Source: DSUN01 sp035527715
GTDB lineage: Bacteria > Planctomycetota > PUPC01 > DSUN01
Assembly: GCA_035527715.1 (NCBI GenBank)
Contig: DATKZY010000204.1
Location: 1 to 64,000, forward strand
Direction: 5' to 3'
DNA: 64,000 bases
Part shown: positions 17,287 through 25,890 of the stretch, in pieces
How positions within the stretch are numbered: the stretch's first letter is position 1
Layout of the letters: each line of letters starts with the position of its first letter
Position numbers and translations under genes: made by a program
The notes under the pieces: generated by a model
Told to the model about the DNA's origin: nothing
Seen by the model: only the letters and a program-made list of their open reading frames with translations
Databases searched by the model: none

Positions 17287-17490
17287 CTACTCCTCGATCA
17301 CCTCGAAGCCGCGGAAGATTCCCTCCGCGTACTCCTTCCTGTGGGCCTCGATCCACCGCGCTGCCTCGCCGAAGCTGAACTCGGAGGCCAGCCTGGCGAC
17401 CACGGGCCGATCCAGCATGTTCGTCAAGCCCGAAGTGCGGACGGCCTCGAGGCCGTCGAACACCTTGCGTGGCACCCTAACCCTTCCCAT
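17287..17490 (-). CDS. small DUF5049-like protein
   Basis: 67 residues: VFDGLEAVRTSGLTNMLDRP, then a helix ending EAARWIEAHRKEYAEGIFRG. The pattern (R-x-S/T-G-x-x-N-M, then W/Y-I-x-x-H-x-x-x-Y) recalls DUF5049, a small phage family I associate with amidoligase neighbourhoods; the match is from memory. It overlaps the upstream gene by 14 nt and ends 4 bp before the amidotransferase. Confidence 0.6.
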   Translation of the reverse strand: MGRVRVPRKVFDGLEAVRTSGLTNMLDRPVVARLASEFSFGEAARWIEAHRKEYAEGIFRGFEVIEE

Positions 17491-17797
17491 CGGTCGCCTC
17501 CCTCACTCCCTTGGGCTTGGGGAGACCCCGTCGGCGGCGGGTCTTCCAGTGCTCGAGCTTCGCCAGCCCGAGGCGGTCGAGTTCGAGGATGAACGACTCA
17601 CAGCGGTCGTCCAGCTTATCGCCGGTGAGCGCGAGCTTGATGTGCTCGACCCGGTCGAGCCGCTCCTCGACGACAGCGATGTAGTGGAGGACGTCCTTCA
17701 CATCGCTGAACATCGAGGCGCCCTTCATGGCGCGCACAAGGTCGAGGGGTGTCTCGCCCTCGAAGTCCTCGCCGTCTCGCATTGAGAGTCTCAGCAC
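17477..17797 (-). CDS. hypothetical protein in amidoligase operon
   Basis: 106 residues, mostly helical and charged (GETPLDLVRAMKGASMF, then a helix with VEERLDRVEHIKLAL), ending in a basic tail. No family recognised. The GTG at 17797 has AGGAGG 6 nt upstream and overlaps the amidoligase stop by 7 nt, so coupled translation is likely. It may be a substrate or an accessory factor of the ligase; that is speculation. Confidence 0.65.
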   Translation of the reverse strand: MLRLSMRDGEDFEGETPLDLVRAMKGASMFSDVKDVLHYIAVVEERLDRVEHIKLALTGDKLDDRCESFILELDRLGLAKLEHWKTRRRRGLPKPKGVREATDGKG

Positions 17798-18750
17798 CGG
17801 TTGCCTCCTTCGGTTGGGGTAGCAGGGTGTTCTTCTGCGGGTCTGTCGGGCGCTGTGCGCGCCGTCAGAGCGGCCGGCCTACCGTGCTTCCACGCGGCGC
17901 TGCCGCCGAGGTTCGCCAGCAGGTGCTTGCGGCACGACTTGAACTCGTCGCCGATCAGGCCGAGGCGAAGAAGGAAGACCCTGAAATCATACTTGTCGCT
18001 GTGGCCATTGGCTCTCCGTTGCCTGCTCGACGCCGCTCGCGTGTTGATGGCCCTCGCCGCCATCGCCAAGCAGAATTGGATGTAGCCCTTGATTCGGCCC
18101 GCGTGGAGCGTGCCATCGAAGGCGCGGATCTCTATCGTCCCGCGGTACCAGACACTATGGAGGTTCAGCAAGTGGTAGCGCGTCTGGTCGTAGCGGATAG
18201 GGTTGCTGTTGCGGTAACCGTACCAGAGAAGTCCAAGCTGGTCCCTGGTGCGCGGCTTGCGGCGTTCGATGCCCCGGATGAACTCCTCGCGCGTCGGCCT
18301 GCAATAGCGCTGGAGGCGGGTCCCCGTGAGGCCGAGCGCTCGGATGATCAGTGGCTCCTGCGCGTAGGTGGTCTTGGCCAGCCTGACCAGCGCCTGGGTG
18401 TCGAAGGGGCCGGCGCCGACATGAATATGGATGCCGCAGTGCTGGTCGACCCGGGCGCCGGCGAGGTCGCGCACGGCCCGCACCACCTCCTGGAGTTCTG
18501 GGATGTCGGCGTACCCGAGCACGGGGCTGACGACCTCGGCGCGCAGGTGGTCGGGGACCGACACGAGCGAGCCGTCGGACACCACCTTCCAGATGCGGCC
18601 GCGCTCGTCGGTCACTTCCCAAGGGTCGTGTGATGCCGGGACGCCGCTGTGGCGGACCGTTCCGCCCACGACCCCGCGGATGGCTTCGGCCACTGCTTGG
18701 CGGCTGCGCTTGATCGTTTCGATCTCGATGCCGAACTTGAGGTCGCGCAT
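17791..18750 (-). CDS. putative amidoligase (COOH-NH2 ligase)
   Basis: 319 residues of the amidoligase family (PF12224-like), related in fold to glutamine synthetase. Motifs seen are FGIEIE (6-11), KVVSDGSL (55-62), AEVVSP (71-76), GIHIHVG (106-112) and TIEIRAFDGTL (205-215), which supply the acidic and histidine metal/ATP ligands. Such enzymes form amide bonds using ATP, and gene neighbourhoods with class II glutamine amidotransferases have been described for the family. The start at 18750 is the ATG directly before the first conserved motif. The substrate is unknown: a peptide tag, a cell-wall peptide or a small molecule. Confidence 0.82.
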   Translation of the reverse strand: MRDLKFGIEIETIKRSRQAVAEAIRGVVGGTVRHSGVPASHDPWEVTDERGRIWKVVSDGSLVSVPDHLRAEVVSPVLGYADIPELQEVVRAVRDLAGARVDQHCGIHIHVGAGPFDTQALVRLAKTTYAQEPLIIRALGLTGTRLQRYCRPTREEFIRGIERRKPRTRDQLGLLWYGYRNSNPIRYDQTRYHLLNLHSVWYRGTIEIRAFDGTLHAGRIKGYIQFCLAMAARAINTRAASSRQRRANGHSDKYDFRVFLLRLGLIGDEFKSCRKHLLANLGGSAAWKHGRPAALTARTAPDRPAEEHPATPTEGGNRC

Positions 18751-18766
18751 GTCCAAAGGTCGCTCC

Positions 18767-18976
18767 TCAGTCGAGCCCCAGGTCTGACGACGCCCACTCC
18801 GCGCCGCAGTTGAGACAGCGGCGGTGGGCGTGGTAGTCGGCGTCGAAGGGCAGAGGCGGCTGGCGCAGCTTGGCGCTGACGCACCTGGGTCCCGCCGTGC
18901 AGCCCGTCTCGCGGTCACAGAGCCAGGTCTCGATCTTCTTCCCCCCGCACTTCGGGCACCTGGTGATCATCGCCAT
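18767..18976 (-). CDS. small zinc-ribbon protein
   Basis: 69 residues with two cysteine pairs, CPKCGG near the start and CLNCGAEW near the end, plus an intervening CDRETGC. It is probably a zinc-binding adaptor. It is the first gene of the amidoligase operon, 16 bp before the amidoligase start. Function not known. Confidence 0.65.
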   Translation of the reverse strand: MAMITRCPKCGGKKIETWLCDRETGCTAGPRCVSAKLRQPPLPFDADYHAHRRCLNCGAEWASSDLGLD

Positions 18977-19071
18977 TCTCTCGCGCCGGCCCTGGCGGGC
19001 GGCCCCTGCGCGGCCTCGGACTGCGTCCCACTTGGGCCGCTGGTCGAGGCTGCATAATGATGTAGGATGTT

Positions 19072-19100
19072 ACCATACTACTCTCTGTCAGCCAAGACAA
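19072..19100 (-). promoter_or_regulatory. candidate promoter of the amidoligase operon
   Basis: On the minus strand, TTGTCT and TATGGT are separated by 17 bp, with the first start codon about 95 bp downstream. The match is moderate. The rest of the ~490-bp gap to the XRE gene shows no gene. Confidence 0.4.
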
Positions 19101-19468
19101 TTCTTCCGCGCAAGTGCTGAATCTGCAACGCGTTACGTGGTCATAAGTCTTTGGGAAATGGCGCGATGTGGAGACGGCTGGATCGACGAGAAAGAATCTT
19201 CTGCGGAGGCGCGCAGGGCGTGGGGTCACGCCGGCGATGCCACAGCGCGCTCAGGGCGGGAGTGGAGGCCGGACGCTGGCTGGCGTGGGCGGGGGTAGCT
19301 TGCGCACTGCCATCAGTGGGGATGGGCGGTTACGCCCGGAGACCGGATATCGTCATCCGGACCGGTAGGTGCGGATCGCCGGTGCGGCAGGCCGCCGAGG
19401 TCGTTCACTGCTATGTGGGAGGCGACGCTCAAATCGACACGGGGTAGGTGTTGCAGGACTGCGGGCGG

Positions 19469-19699
19469 CTAAGACCCCTTCACGCCCTCGAACATCTCCT
19501 TGAGCGGGACGGCGAGTGCCTTGCTCAGCCGCGCGATGTTCCGCAAGGAGACGTTCCGAACGCCCCGTTCGATCCCGCTGACGTATGTCCTATCCAGTCC
19601 GGCCCTGGCCGCCAGCTCCTCCTGGGAGATGCCCTGGTGCCGGCGAAGCGCTCGCAACCTGTCCCCAAACTGCACGCGGATGTCTTCTTGCTTTGGCAT
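19469..19699 (-). CDS. XRE-family HTH transcriptional regulator
   Basis: 76 residues, essentially one Cro/CI-type helix-turn-helix: FGDRLRALRRHQGISQEELA, then GLDRTYVSGIERGVRNVS and LSKALAVPLKEMF. The ATG at 19699 begins the conserved part; an upstream in-frame start at 19765 is possible. A perfect 10-bp palindrome GTCACGTGAC at 19745-19754 lies just upstream and could be its operator. It lies upstream of, and on the same strand as, the amidoligase operon and may control it. Confidence 0.8.
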   Translation of the reverse strand: MPKQEDIRVQFGDRLRALRRHQGISQEELAARAGLDRTYVSGIERGVRNVSLRNIARLSKALAVPLKEMFEGVKGS

Positions 19700-19960
19700 T
19701 GCATTAGCATGGCCCCCTGTGGTATATATGTCTACGGACTCCGAGTCACGTGACGCGGAATCCACATGCCGACCATCTTGCGGAGCCGGTCTGAAGAGCG
19801 TGATGCCCCAGTGTTCGGAGGGGACGGCTTTGTCAGGGCCTTGCTTTCATACGATCCTCCGTTACACTGTCAGCCGCTCAGTGGGGCTGGTCTCAACACC
19901 CCTGGCTCGGCGGCTGCATACAGGCCGTTCTTTGGCTCACGACATGAAAGGAGAAGCGCC

Positions 19961-20524
19961 ATGGCTGTGACGGCTCCGTGTCCAAAATGCGGCAAGGCAT
20001 TGAAGGTCCCACCTGAGTTCTTGGGCAAACGGGTTCGCTGTCCGGCTTGCGGGCACGTGTTCCAGACTGGTCCACAGGCGGCTCCGCCCCCAGCGCCGGC
20101 ACAGCCCAGCAGCCAGAACCCCCCGCCCGTTCCGCCTCGCCCGAAGGTTACAGCACCAGCATCCGGGAGGGGGGGAACTGTGGCAACGGAGGACTCGGCC
20201 GCTGGGAGAGCGCCAACAGGATTCCTTGACCGCATCCGCGCCGCCTGGCGAGAGGCGACACAGAAGACGGAGGCTGGCAGAGCGCCAGAGGGAGGCGCTG
20301 GAAGCCAGGTGACCCCACTGGTCGGCCCGGTCCAGGGACAACCAGCGCACTGCCCCAAGTGCGGGTCCACGTCCATCCAGGCGGTGACCAAGGGCTTCGG
20401 CGCGGGGAAGGGGTGTCTGGGAGTGCTCCTCACCGGGCCTTTGGGTGTGCTCTGCGGGTTCTGCGGGCACAAGAAGCTGAGCAGCGTGTGCCTCCAGTGC
20501 GGGCACAGGTGGAAGCTTGGGTAG
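19961..20524 (+). CDS. MJ0042-type zinc-ribbon protein
   Basis: 187 residues. An N-terminal MJ0042 zinc ribbon (CPKCGKALKVPPEF...RCPACGHVF) is common in planctomycete proteins. A Pro/Ala-rich linker follows, then a second cysteine cluster (HCPKCGS and CLQCGHRW) around a Gly/Leu-rich hydrophobic stretch that could enter the membrane. The ATG at 19961 follows AAAGGAG. The same-strand neighbours share this style. Function unknown. Confidence 0.7.
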   Translation: MAVTAPCPKCGKALKVPPEFLGKRVRCPACGHVFQTGPQAAPPPAPAQPSSQNPPPVPPRPKVTAPASGRGGTVATEDSAAGRAPTGFLDRIRAAWREATQKTEAGRAPEGGAGSQVTPLVGPVQGQPAHCPKCGSTSIQAVTKGFGAGKGCLGVLLTGPLGVLCGFCGHKKLSSVCLQCGHRWKLG

Positions 20525-20533
20525 ACAGGGCGC

Positions 20534-20902
20534 ATGCGAATGGGTCTCCGTCCGGACCGTCAACCTGCTTGGCTAGCGGCACGCCTGGGTTGCCATCAGA
20601 TGCCGGACCGTTGCTTCCAAGTCCGGGGGGAGCCGATGCTGCTGTGCGCCCGCTGCCTGGGCTGCGCCATAGGGCAGATCGCGGGGGCCGTAGCGTTCCT
20701 TGCTGGGTGGGCGATTCCAGCCGGAGCGTGTCTTCTCCTCATGTGCATCTTGCTTTGCGACTGGCTGATCCAGGAGAGGTTCGGGTACCCTTCCACCAAC
20801 CCGCGGCGCTTGGTGACAGGAACGCTCGGTTCGCTCGGCCTTACGAGTGTCTGGCTCACGGTGTGGTCGGACGTGGTCGAACTCGTGGCTGGGAGACTCT
20901 GA
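20534..20902 (+). CDS. DUF2085 family membrane protein
   Basis: 122 residues matching DUF2085: GCHQMPDRCFQVRG, then LCARCLGCAIGQI, followed by hydrophobic helices around AVAFLAGWAI and LLLMCILLCDWLIQE. Two or three membrane segments are likely. The conserved CHQ and CARC residues suggest metal binding at the membrane, but the function of the family is unknown. It starts 9 bp after the upstream gene. Confidence 0.75.
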   Translation: MRMGLRPDRQPAWLAARLGCHQMPDRCFQVRGEPMLLCARCLGCAIGQIAGAVAFLAGWAIPAGACLLLMCILLCDWLIQERFGYPSTNPRRLVTGTLGSLGLTSVWLTVWSDVVELVAGRL

Positions 20903-21034
20903 AAGGAGAAGCCTGACAACTACGGAGGGGTTTGTGGGCTGGCGATCTCCTGCCGGGGCAGCGGCACCCCTATCAGCTCTGCCCGCAGGGCGCTCTGCCC
21001 AGTTCTGCTCGACTCTCGTTGGAAGGAACAGGCG

Positions 21035-22099
21035 ATGGCAGCAGCAAGATGTCCGAAGTGTGGTGCGGGGGTACCTATCCAGGCGGGGGCGGCACAGGCT
21101 CGGTGTCCGGGTTGCGGAGCGGTGCTGACCGTAAGAAGACCTGCTGCGCCGCCGCGGCGAGCCAGCCAGCAGGGAGCACCCGTTGCGAAGCCGCCTAGGC
21201 TGCCCCCACTACCCGACGACCTGCCGGAGGCCCTCCCGGTACCCGACGACCTGCCGGAGGGCATAGTGGTGCCCAACGCTCCCTCAGTTGAGGCTCGCAA
21301 AGTGCCACGGCACCCTTCCGTCCGCGGTGGGTCACGGCCTCGGAGCGCCAGGAAGTTCCCGGTCGGAGCCGTGCTCGGGACCCTCGTGGCGCTGGCCGGG
21401 CTGGCTGTGATAGGTGCGCTCCTCTCGCGCGGCTCAGCACTATCGAACGAAAGACTCTGGACAAGGCTCGAAGGACTGGAGGCCAAATCGCGAAATGGGA
21501 AGCTGTACCTCTGGGAAATAAGGAACCTGCTGGGGAACAGCACTCAAGAGTATAGATTCCATGACGGAACACGCCACGAGTGGCATCTGAGGGATAGGGA
21601 CGTGTATGCCCAGTGTCACGCAGATTGGGACGGGCTGGTAGGGCAGGCATTCATCTGGGGTCGGTATTCGGAGGACGAGAAACGGGAACGCAACGAAAGA
21701 GCCGAGCGAGAGAAGCAGGATGCCATCCGACAACAGATGACGAAATGGCGGCAGGAGCAGTACGAGGCTTTGAAGGGCAGGTATCTTGCGAGGATTCGGG
21801 TCACCCTCGGCCTCCCGGCTGAAGTCCCCGTTGGCCGAGTGGCTAGCGACAGGATAGTTGTGGATCGCGCCTACTGCGAGCGGAACTTCTTCCGGATGGA
21901 GTACGCCCCCGATGGTGATGACTTTGCCGGGGCCAAGCCAGGGGTGAAAGACAATATCACCGACTTCACCGAGGCCTACTATGAAGTAGGGCCGAAGATC
22001 ACCAAGCTCTGGGAGGCGTACACGGCTGAGTGCAAGAAGATCGATGAGGAGTGCGCAGCAAAGGCGGGGGACAATATCATGCCGTCCCCGGTTAGGTGA
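21035..22099 (+). CDS. zinc-ribbon, single-pass membrane protein with coiled coil
   Basis: 354 residues. A short zinc ribbon (CPKCGAGVPIQ...RCPGCGAVL) is followed by a Pro-rich linker with a repeated LPDDLPE unit, one membrane helix (FPVGAVLGTLVALAGLAVIG, about residues 108-130) and a charged coiled coil (EDEKRERNERAEREKQDAIR). The C-terminal region has no recognised family. The ATG follows GGAAGGA. The layout resembles lineage-specific planctomycete envelope proteins. Confidence 0.65.
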   Translation: MAAARCPKCGAGVPIQAGAAQARCPGCGAVLTVRRPAAPPRRASQQGAPVAKPPRLPPLPDDLPEALPVPDDLPEGIVVPNAPSVEARKVPRHPSVRGGSRPRSARKFPVGAVLGTLVALAGLAVIGALLSRGSALSNERLWTRLEGLEAKSRNGKLYLWEIRNLLGNSTQEYRFHDGTRHEWHLRDRDVYAQCHADWDGLVGQAFIWGRYSEDEKRERNERAEREKQDAIRQQMTKWRQEQYEALKGRYLARIRVTLGLPAEVPVGRVASDRIVVDRAYCERNFFRMEYAPDGDDFAGAKPGVKDNITDFTEAYYEVGPKITKLWEAYTAECKKIDEECAAKAGDNIMPSPVR

Positions 22100-22185
22100 G
22101 CAGGCCGCTTGCAGAGCAGCCGGTACGTGCTCGGGCTCGAGGATTGGACCATGAAGATGTGGCCCTGCAGGAACCTTCTTGTGGC

Positions 22186-22444
22186 TCAGAATCTTGCCAG
22201 CAGTTGCGTCTTCTTCGCTTGGAACTCCTCCTCAGTGATCAGCCCTTTGTCCCTCAGGGAACCGAGCCTCTCTATAGCCGCCGTGATCTGCTTCTGACGG
22301 AACTGGACATCCGCGGCGTGTTCGTCCGTGACGAGCCAGACACGCCCCCGGTTGTCGGCCCTGTCGAGCCGGTCCCCCCACGGCTGGATGGGGAGCGCGA
22401 ATGCTGCTGTTTCGCGCGGGTTCCAGGCCGGTATCCCAGCCCAT
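22186..22444 (-). pseudogene. frameshifted SHOCT-domain gene
   Basis: The frame ending at 22186 encodes a clear SHOCT motif (ITAAIERLGSLRDKGLITEE, then EFQAKKTQLLARF). That frame has no start codon before a stop at 22459-22461. The only ATG with a good ribosome-binding site (GGGAGG, ATG at 22444) is in another frame. The 259-nt span is one base off a multiple of three, so a single indel would restore a protein of about 85 residues. Either a real frameshift or a sequencing error. Confidence 0.55.
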
Positions 22445-23198
22445 TGGCACCACCTCCCTTACCTGACGCCGGAACGCTGCCCTGGGGCGGCAAAATGCCG
22501 CCTATGCGCCTCCTGGGGTGGAGGAATCGCAACCCGTCGTCCCCGAAAGGCACGGGGTAGGGGGCCGCTCGTACTGCCCCGATGACCTGTATTCTTGCCA
22601 GAACTGTCACGTGGGCGATTTTCACCTGGGGTAGACTCTTGGAAATAGTTCTCCGCCCGCCTTCGCCCTCTCCTCCTGGCTCCACGAGCCTGATCGTGGC
22701 GTCGTCACAACGCGCACTCCCGACGCCACTTGGCGGTCAGTCGGGGGAGGGGCTGCCACGCTCGACGATGGTCCGCCACACAAGGGCATGCACGCTCTGG
22801 GAAGCTGGCAAGCACACACCTTGCCTGCTCGGTCGCTCGCCCCTGTGGCAGCAATATGGCAGGGGGAGAAGCGTGTTCGCCGTCAACACTTCCAGGTCTA
22901 GCCGAATCTGTCTCACAGCGAGGTCCTCACTGATGTGGTGTTGGCTAGACGGTCTCTTGCCCTCCCGGCCCCACACCTCTGCTGTAATCACCTATCACCA
23001 TCATGCACACGCGAACCGATCTTCACTTCGCTCTTAGTCCACGTGACCACGACGCTTACGTCGAAGCCTGTCACGAACGACTCTGAACCTTTTCCGGTTC
23101 ACCACGGAGCACGTACTCCCCAAGAACTCTGTGCTCTGCTAGTCCTCGTCTCAGCAGACATGGCACCCAGACGTGCTCTCCTCTCCATACTTCTCACC
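22445..23198. other. gene-free region
   Basis: About 750 bp in which I see no protein, RNA gene or clear repeat. Base composition is less GC-biased than its neighbours, which fits a decayed or acquired segment. Confidence 0.4.
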
Positions 23199-24266
23199 TC
23201 AGAACTGTGACAGGCGTGCCTTGTCTTGGCGCTGAACTGTCTTCAGCAGCCAGTGGTGAAACGCGCTTGGCTCCATGAACCGCGACCCTAGTTGTGGGTA
23301 GCCCCCACCGAGGAACTTACGGAGGACTATGATCCGCCCTTGCAGAGCCAACTCCTCCCCGTCCGCCTTCACGAAGAGAAGCTCGCGAGCAATGGCCTCA
23401 AGTCGGGGTGTGTTCGCCCCCATCTTCCGGTAGAATGCTCCCTCGAAGCTCCCCCAGTTCACGTCCACGAAGGAGTAGCACGCCAGGACTCGGGAGAACC
23501 GGAACACGCTTAAGTCCCTCAGTGTGCGGATTCCCCATTTCTTCAAGACAGTCCCTCGAAGGCAGTACTCGGCCCTGACCCTGGGCGCTCCGCGGTACTC
23601 CTCCGTGTCGGGTTTCTTGGGTGCCCCTGGTGACTGTTCAAAAGGCCGAAGGTAGAGGCGCATTGCGCGGGGTGAACTACGCGTGTCGTCGAAGTAGATT
23701 GTCGGTGCGTAGCGCTGGTCGACTTTACGGGTCCGTGGCAGGTGAAGGCTGTTCACGACGAAGGAGTGCAGGGTGAGTAGGTCGTCTTCGACGGTCTCCG
23801 TATCGCGGACCAGCAGGTCTATGGCAAGTTCAGCGCTCGACAGGAAGGGCTTCAGCCCGAACACAGACCGCCATTCGTCAAGCTGGTCCTGCATCCACTC
23901 GAGCCTGGCCATGCTGAAGCCAGAGAACTGCAGCGCGCACCAGCAGCGAGCCGGGGAGGAAGCTTCTTCCGCGACCTGGGCGAGCTTGAAATCGCGCGCG
24001 CGGTACTCCACGTAGAATTCGGTGTTTCGCGCAACAGTGCAGCGCAGAACTCGGTGGAACGGACGCTTGTCTGGCTTCTTGGTCTTTGCCCTGTAAGTGG
24101 CTTTGAGGTGGTCAAGGAAACTCACGAGCTGCCGGAGGGGGACCCTTAGAGAGACTCGTGTCCGGTGAAACACGAGCCGGACCTGAGTGATCATGTCCTC
24201 GGGGCAAGCTGTCTGGGCGCTGTCAGGGAGCGGCCAGCCGTAGCTCGGTAGAAGTTCGTCGTGCAT
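23199..24266 (-). CDS. possible plasmid/phage replication initiator
   Basis: 355 residues, not firmly recognised. The pattern LSSAELAIDLLVRDT, then APTIYFDDTR, MRLYLRPFEQ and RVRAEYCLRGTVLKKWGI resembles the order of motifs in Rep_trans-type replication initiation proteins (hydrophobic D-containing strand, Y-G-like strand, RLY-K, R-x-E-x-L). The ATG at 24266 has GGAG 7 nt upstream. Its position, downstream of a tRNA gene beside a gene-poor region, suggests an integrated-element remnant. Treat the function as tentative. Confidence 0.45.
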   Translation of the reverse strand: MHDELLPSYGWPLPDSAQTACPEDMITQVRLVFHRTRVSLRVPLRQLVSFLDHLKATYRAKTKKPDKRPFHRVLRCTVARNTEFYVEYRARDFKLAQVAEEASSPARCWCALQFSGFSMARLEWMQDQLDEWRSVFGLKPFLSSAELAIDLLVRDTETVEDDLLTLHSFVVNSLHLPRTRKVDQRYAPTIYFDDTRSSPRAMRLYLRPFEQSPGAPKKPDTEEYRGAPRVRAEYCLRGTVLKKWGIRTLRDLSVFRFSRVLACYSFVDVNWGSFEGAFYRKMGANTPRLEAIARELLFVKADGEELALQGRIIVLRKFLGGGYPQLGSRFMEPSAFHHWLLKTVQRQDKARLSQF

Positions 24267-24650
24267 CGTGGCACTCCAGATGCGGCACAGGGTGTGATGG
24301 GGGCGGCAGGCAGTGTGCCTCTCTGCTCTTCGGGTGCTACCCTAGCCGCCCCCGTGTTCTGTCTCGACCGCGCTCCTACTCCTGCATCAACAACTCCCCG
24401 TCCGCTGGGTGGGTTCTGGCAGTGTTGCCCTACGGGTATCCTGACCCGCCGGGGGAGTGTCTCAGCGACGCGCAGAGGTCGTGCGCGTGCTCGGCTCGGT
24501 TGTCCAACCGGCGATGATGTGCGCATGGCCATGGGAACAGCGTGCCCCCACAGTGCCCTTTTCGGGGCACTCGGACGGTCTTCGTGGAGCTTCCTGACCC
24601 TTGGTGGGAACGAGAGCAGCGGAGAGGAGGTCGCCCGCAAAAGCACGAAG

Positions 24651-24679
24651 GGCAAAGACTTACGCCGTAAGTCCTTGCC
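24651..24679 (-). terminator. hairpin downstream of tRNA-Lys
   Basis: GGCAA-GACTTAC / GTAAGTC-TTGCC forms a stem of about 13 bp with one mismatch and a 3-nt loop, 9 bp past the tRNA 3' end. On the minus strand only a weak T-rich stretch follows, so it may be a terminator or a processing element. Confidence 0.4.
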
Positions 24680-24687
24680 GTTTCTGA

Positions 24688-24763
24688 TGGTACGCCTGGA
24701 GGGACTCGAACCCACGACCCGCGGATTAAGAATCCGCTGCTCTACCGACTGAGCTACAGGCGC
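24688..24763 (-). tRNA. tRNA-Lys (anticodon CTT)
   Basis: 76-nt cloverleaf on the minus strand. Acceptor GCGCCTG pairs with CAGGCGT (first pair G-T). The D-arm contains AGCTCAGTCGGTAGAGC, the anticodon loop is TTCTTAA with anticodon CTT, and the T-arm has GGGTTCGAGTCCC. CCA is encoded. It decodes AAG. Confidence 0.95.
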
Positions 24764-24769
24764 GAGCGT

Positions 24770-24797
24770 ATTATACGGATTGCCGCGGCTTTTGCAA
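24770..24797 (-). promoter_or_regulatory. promoter of tRNA-Lys
   Basis: TTGCAA and a perfect TATAAT separated by 16 bp on the minus strand, ending 6 bp before the tRNA 5' end. Confidence 0.65.
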
Positions 24798-24803
24798 GCG
24801 CGT

Positions 24804-25271
24804 TCACGGGGCGGGAGGGGATGGAGGGAATGTGGCGTGGACGATCTCGACGCCCGCCTCGGCCAACAGGTCGCCCGCCAGGTCGTCAGGATACTCCCCA
24901 GCCTCCACGACGCGCCGGACGCCGGCGTTGATGATCATCTTCGCGCACAGCGAGCAGGGGAACGTGGTGCCGTAGAGGATGGAGTCCTGGGTGCTCACGC
25001 CGTGGACGGCAGCCTGGAGGAAGGCGTTCATCTCGGCGTGGAGGCCGCGGCAAAGTTCGTGGCGCTGGCCCGAGGGGACGCCTTGCTGCTCGCGGATGCA
25101 GCCGATGTCCTCGCAGTGGCGCAGGCCGCTCGGGGCGCCGTTGTAGCCGGTGGACAGGATGCGCTTGTTCTTGACCAGGATGGCTCCGACCTTGCGGCGC
25201 AGGCAGGTCGAGCGCTCCGCCACGTCGAAGGCGATTTTCAGGAAATACTCGTCCCAACTGGGGCGTGACAC
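24804..25271 (-). CDS. comEB: dCMP deaminase (ComEB-like)
   Basis: 155 residues of the zinc-dependent cytidine/deoxycytidylate deaminase family. The zinc site is visible: His and catalytic Glu in GLHAEMNAFLQ, and the two cysteines in FPCSLCAKMI. The preceding VGAILVKNKRILSTGYNGAP is the substrate-binding strand, and CEDIGCIRE contributes extra zinc-site cysteines as in dCMP deaminases. The product dUMP feeds thymidylate synthesis. The GTG at 25271 is used because GAAGGAGA precedes it. Monocistronic, downstream of and codirectional with no close partner. Confidence 0.88.
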   Translation of the reverse strand: MSRPSWDEYFLKIAFDVAERSTCLRRKVGAILVKNKRILSTGYNGAPSGLRHCEDIGCIREQQGVPSGQRHELCRGLHAEMNAFLQAAVHGVSTQDSILYGTTFPCSLCAKMIINAGVRRVVEAGEYPDDLAGDLLAEAGVEIVHATFPPSPPAP

Positions 25272-25439
25272 GATGGCGTTCTCCTTCCCCTCGTACAGGC
25301 TATTGTAGCCGCAGGGGCGCTGGCGGTCAATGTGGGAAGGCGCCGACACGCCCCCGGCTTTGGGGCTGAACTGTCTCATTTCGCCCCGTTGGGGCTTAGG
25401 ATAGGCCAAAGACCAAGACTGGGGGCGTGTCGGGGGAGG

Positions 25440-25784
25440 TCACGGGGCCTTGGGGTGCTTGGGCTCCTTGCGCGCGCGGGCCTTCTGGACTTCGGTGCTC
25501 AGCTCGCGGAGGTCGCGGAAGCCCACGAGCGCGGGGTGGTCGCCCTTGATGGCACTGGTCTCGAGGACGTAGAGGGCCTCGGTCCTGTCGTCCACCACGT
25601 AGACGATCTGCGACTTCGTCTGGGTGCCGCGAAGGGTGCTGGCGACGAGGGCGTAGTTGCCCGTGCGGCCCTCGCCGGCGTCCTGGCTGTAGGTGGGCCT
25701 CGGGCAGGCCAGGCCCCCCACGAGGATGCCCACGGCCAGCGCGAGCATGAGCGATCCGAGCCAGAAATGCGTCCTGCCGGACAT
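25440..25784 (-). CDS. small membrane-anchored protein, paralog 1
   Basis: 114 residues. N-terminal helix WLGSLMLALAVGILVGGL (about 8-25), then an extracytoplasmic part with RTGNYALVAS and SQIVYVVDDRTEALYVLE, ending in a basic Lys/Pro tail. AAGGAGG precedes the ATG. It clearly shares ancestry with the gene at 25891-26226. The beta-strand pattern suggests a single-repeat, propeller-like domain. Family unknown. Confidence 0.7.
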   Translation of the reverse strand: MSGRTHFWLGSLMLALAVGILVGGLACPRPTYSQDAGEGRTGNYALVASTLRGTQTKSQIVYVVDDRTEALYVLETSAIKGDHPALVGFRDLRELSTEVQKARARKEPKHPKAP

Positions 25785-25890
25785 GTTCCGCCTCCTTACC
25801 CGTGTGTTGCGGGGCTTCGGCCCCGCTCTCTGCGCTGAGCATATCACGGGCACGGAGGGGAATCAAGGTGGTGGCCGGGCGTCGGTCGGG

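Noticed and set aside
20047..20229. Small frame within the zinc-ribbon gene
   Set aside because: Out-of-frame shadow of the Pro/Ala-rich linker of the real gene at 19961-20524.
22096..22560. Plus-strand frame of about 150 codons
   Set aside because: It overlaps the SHOCT coding sequence on the other strand and its translation has no plausible domain.
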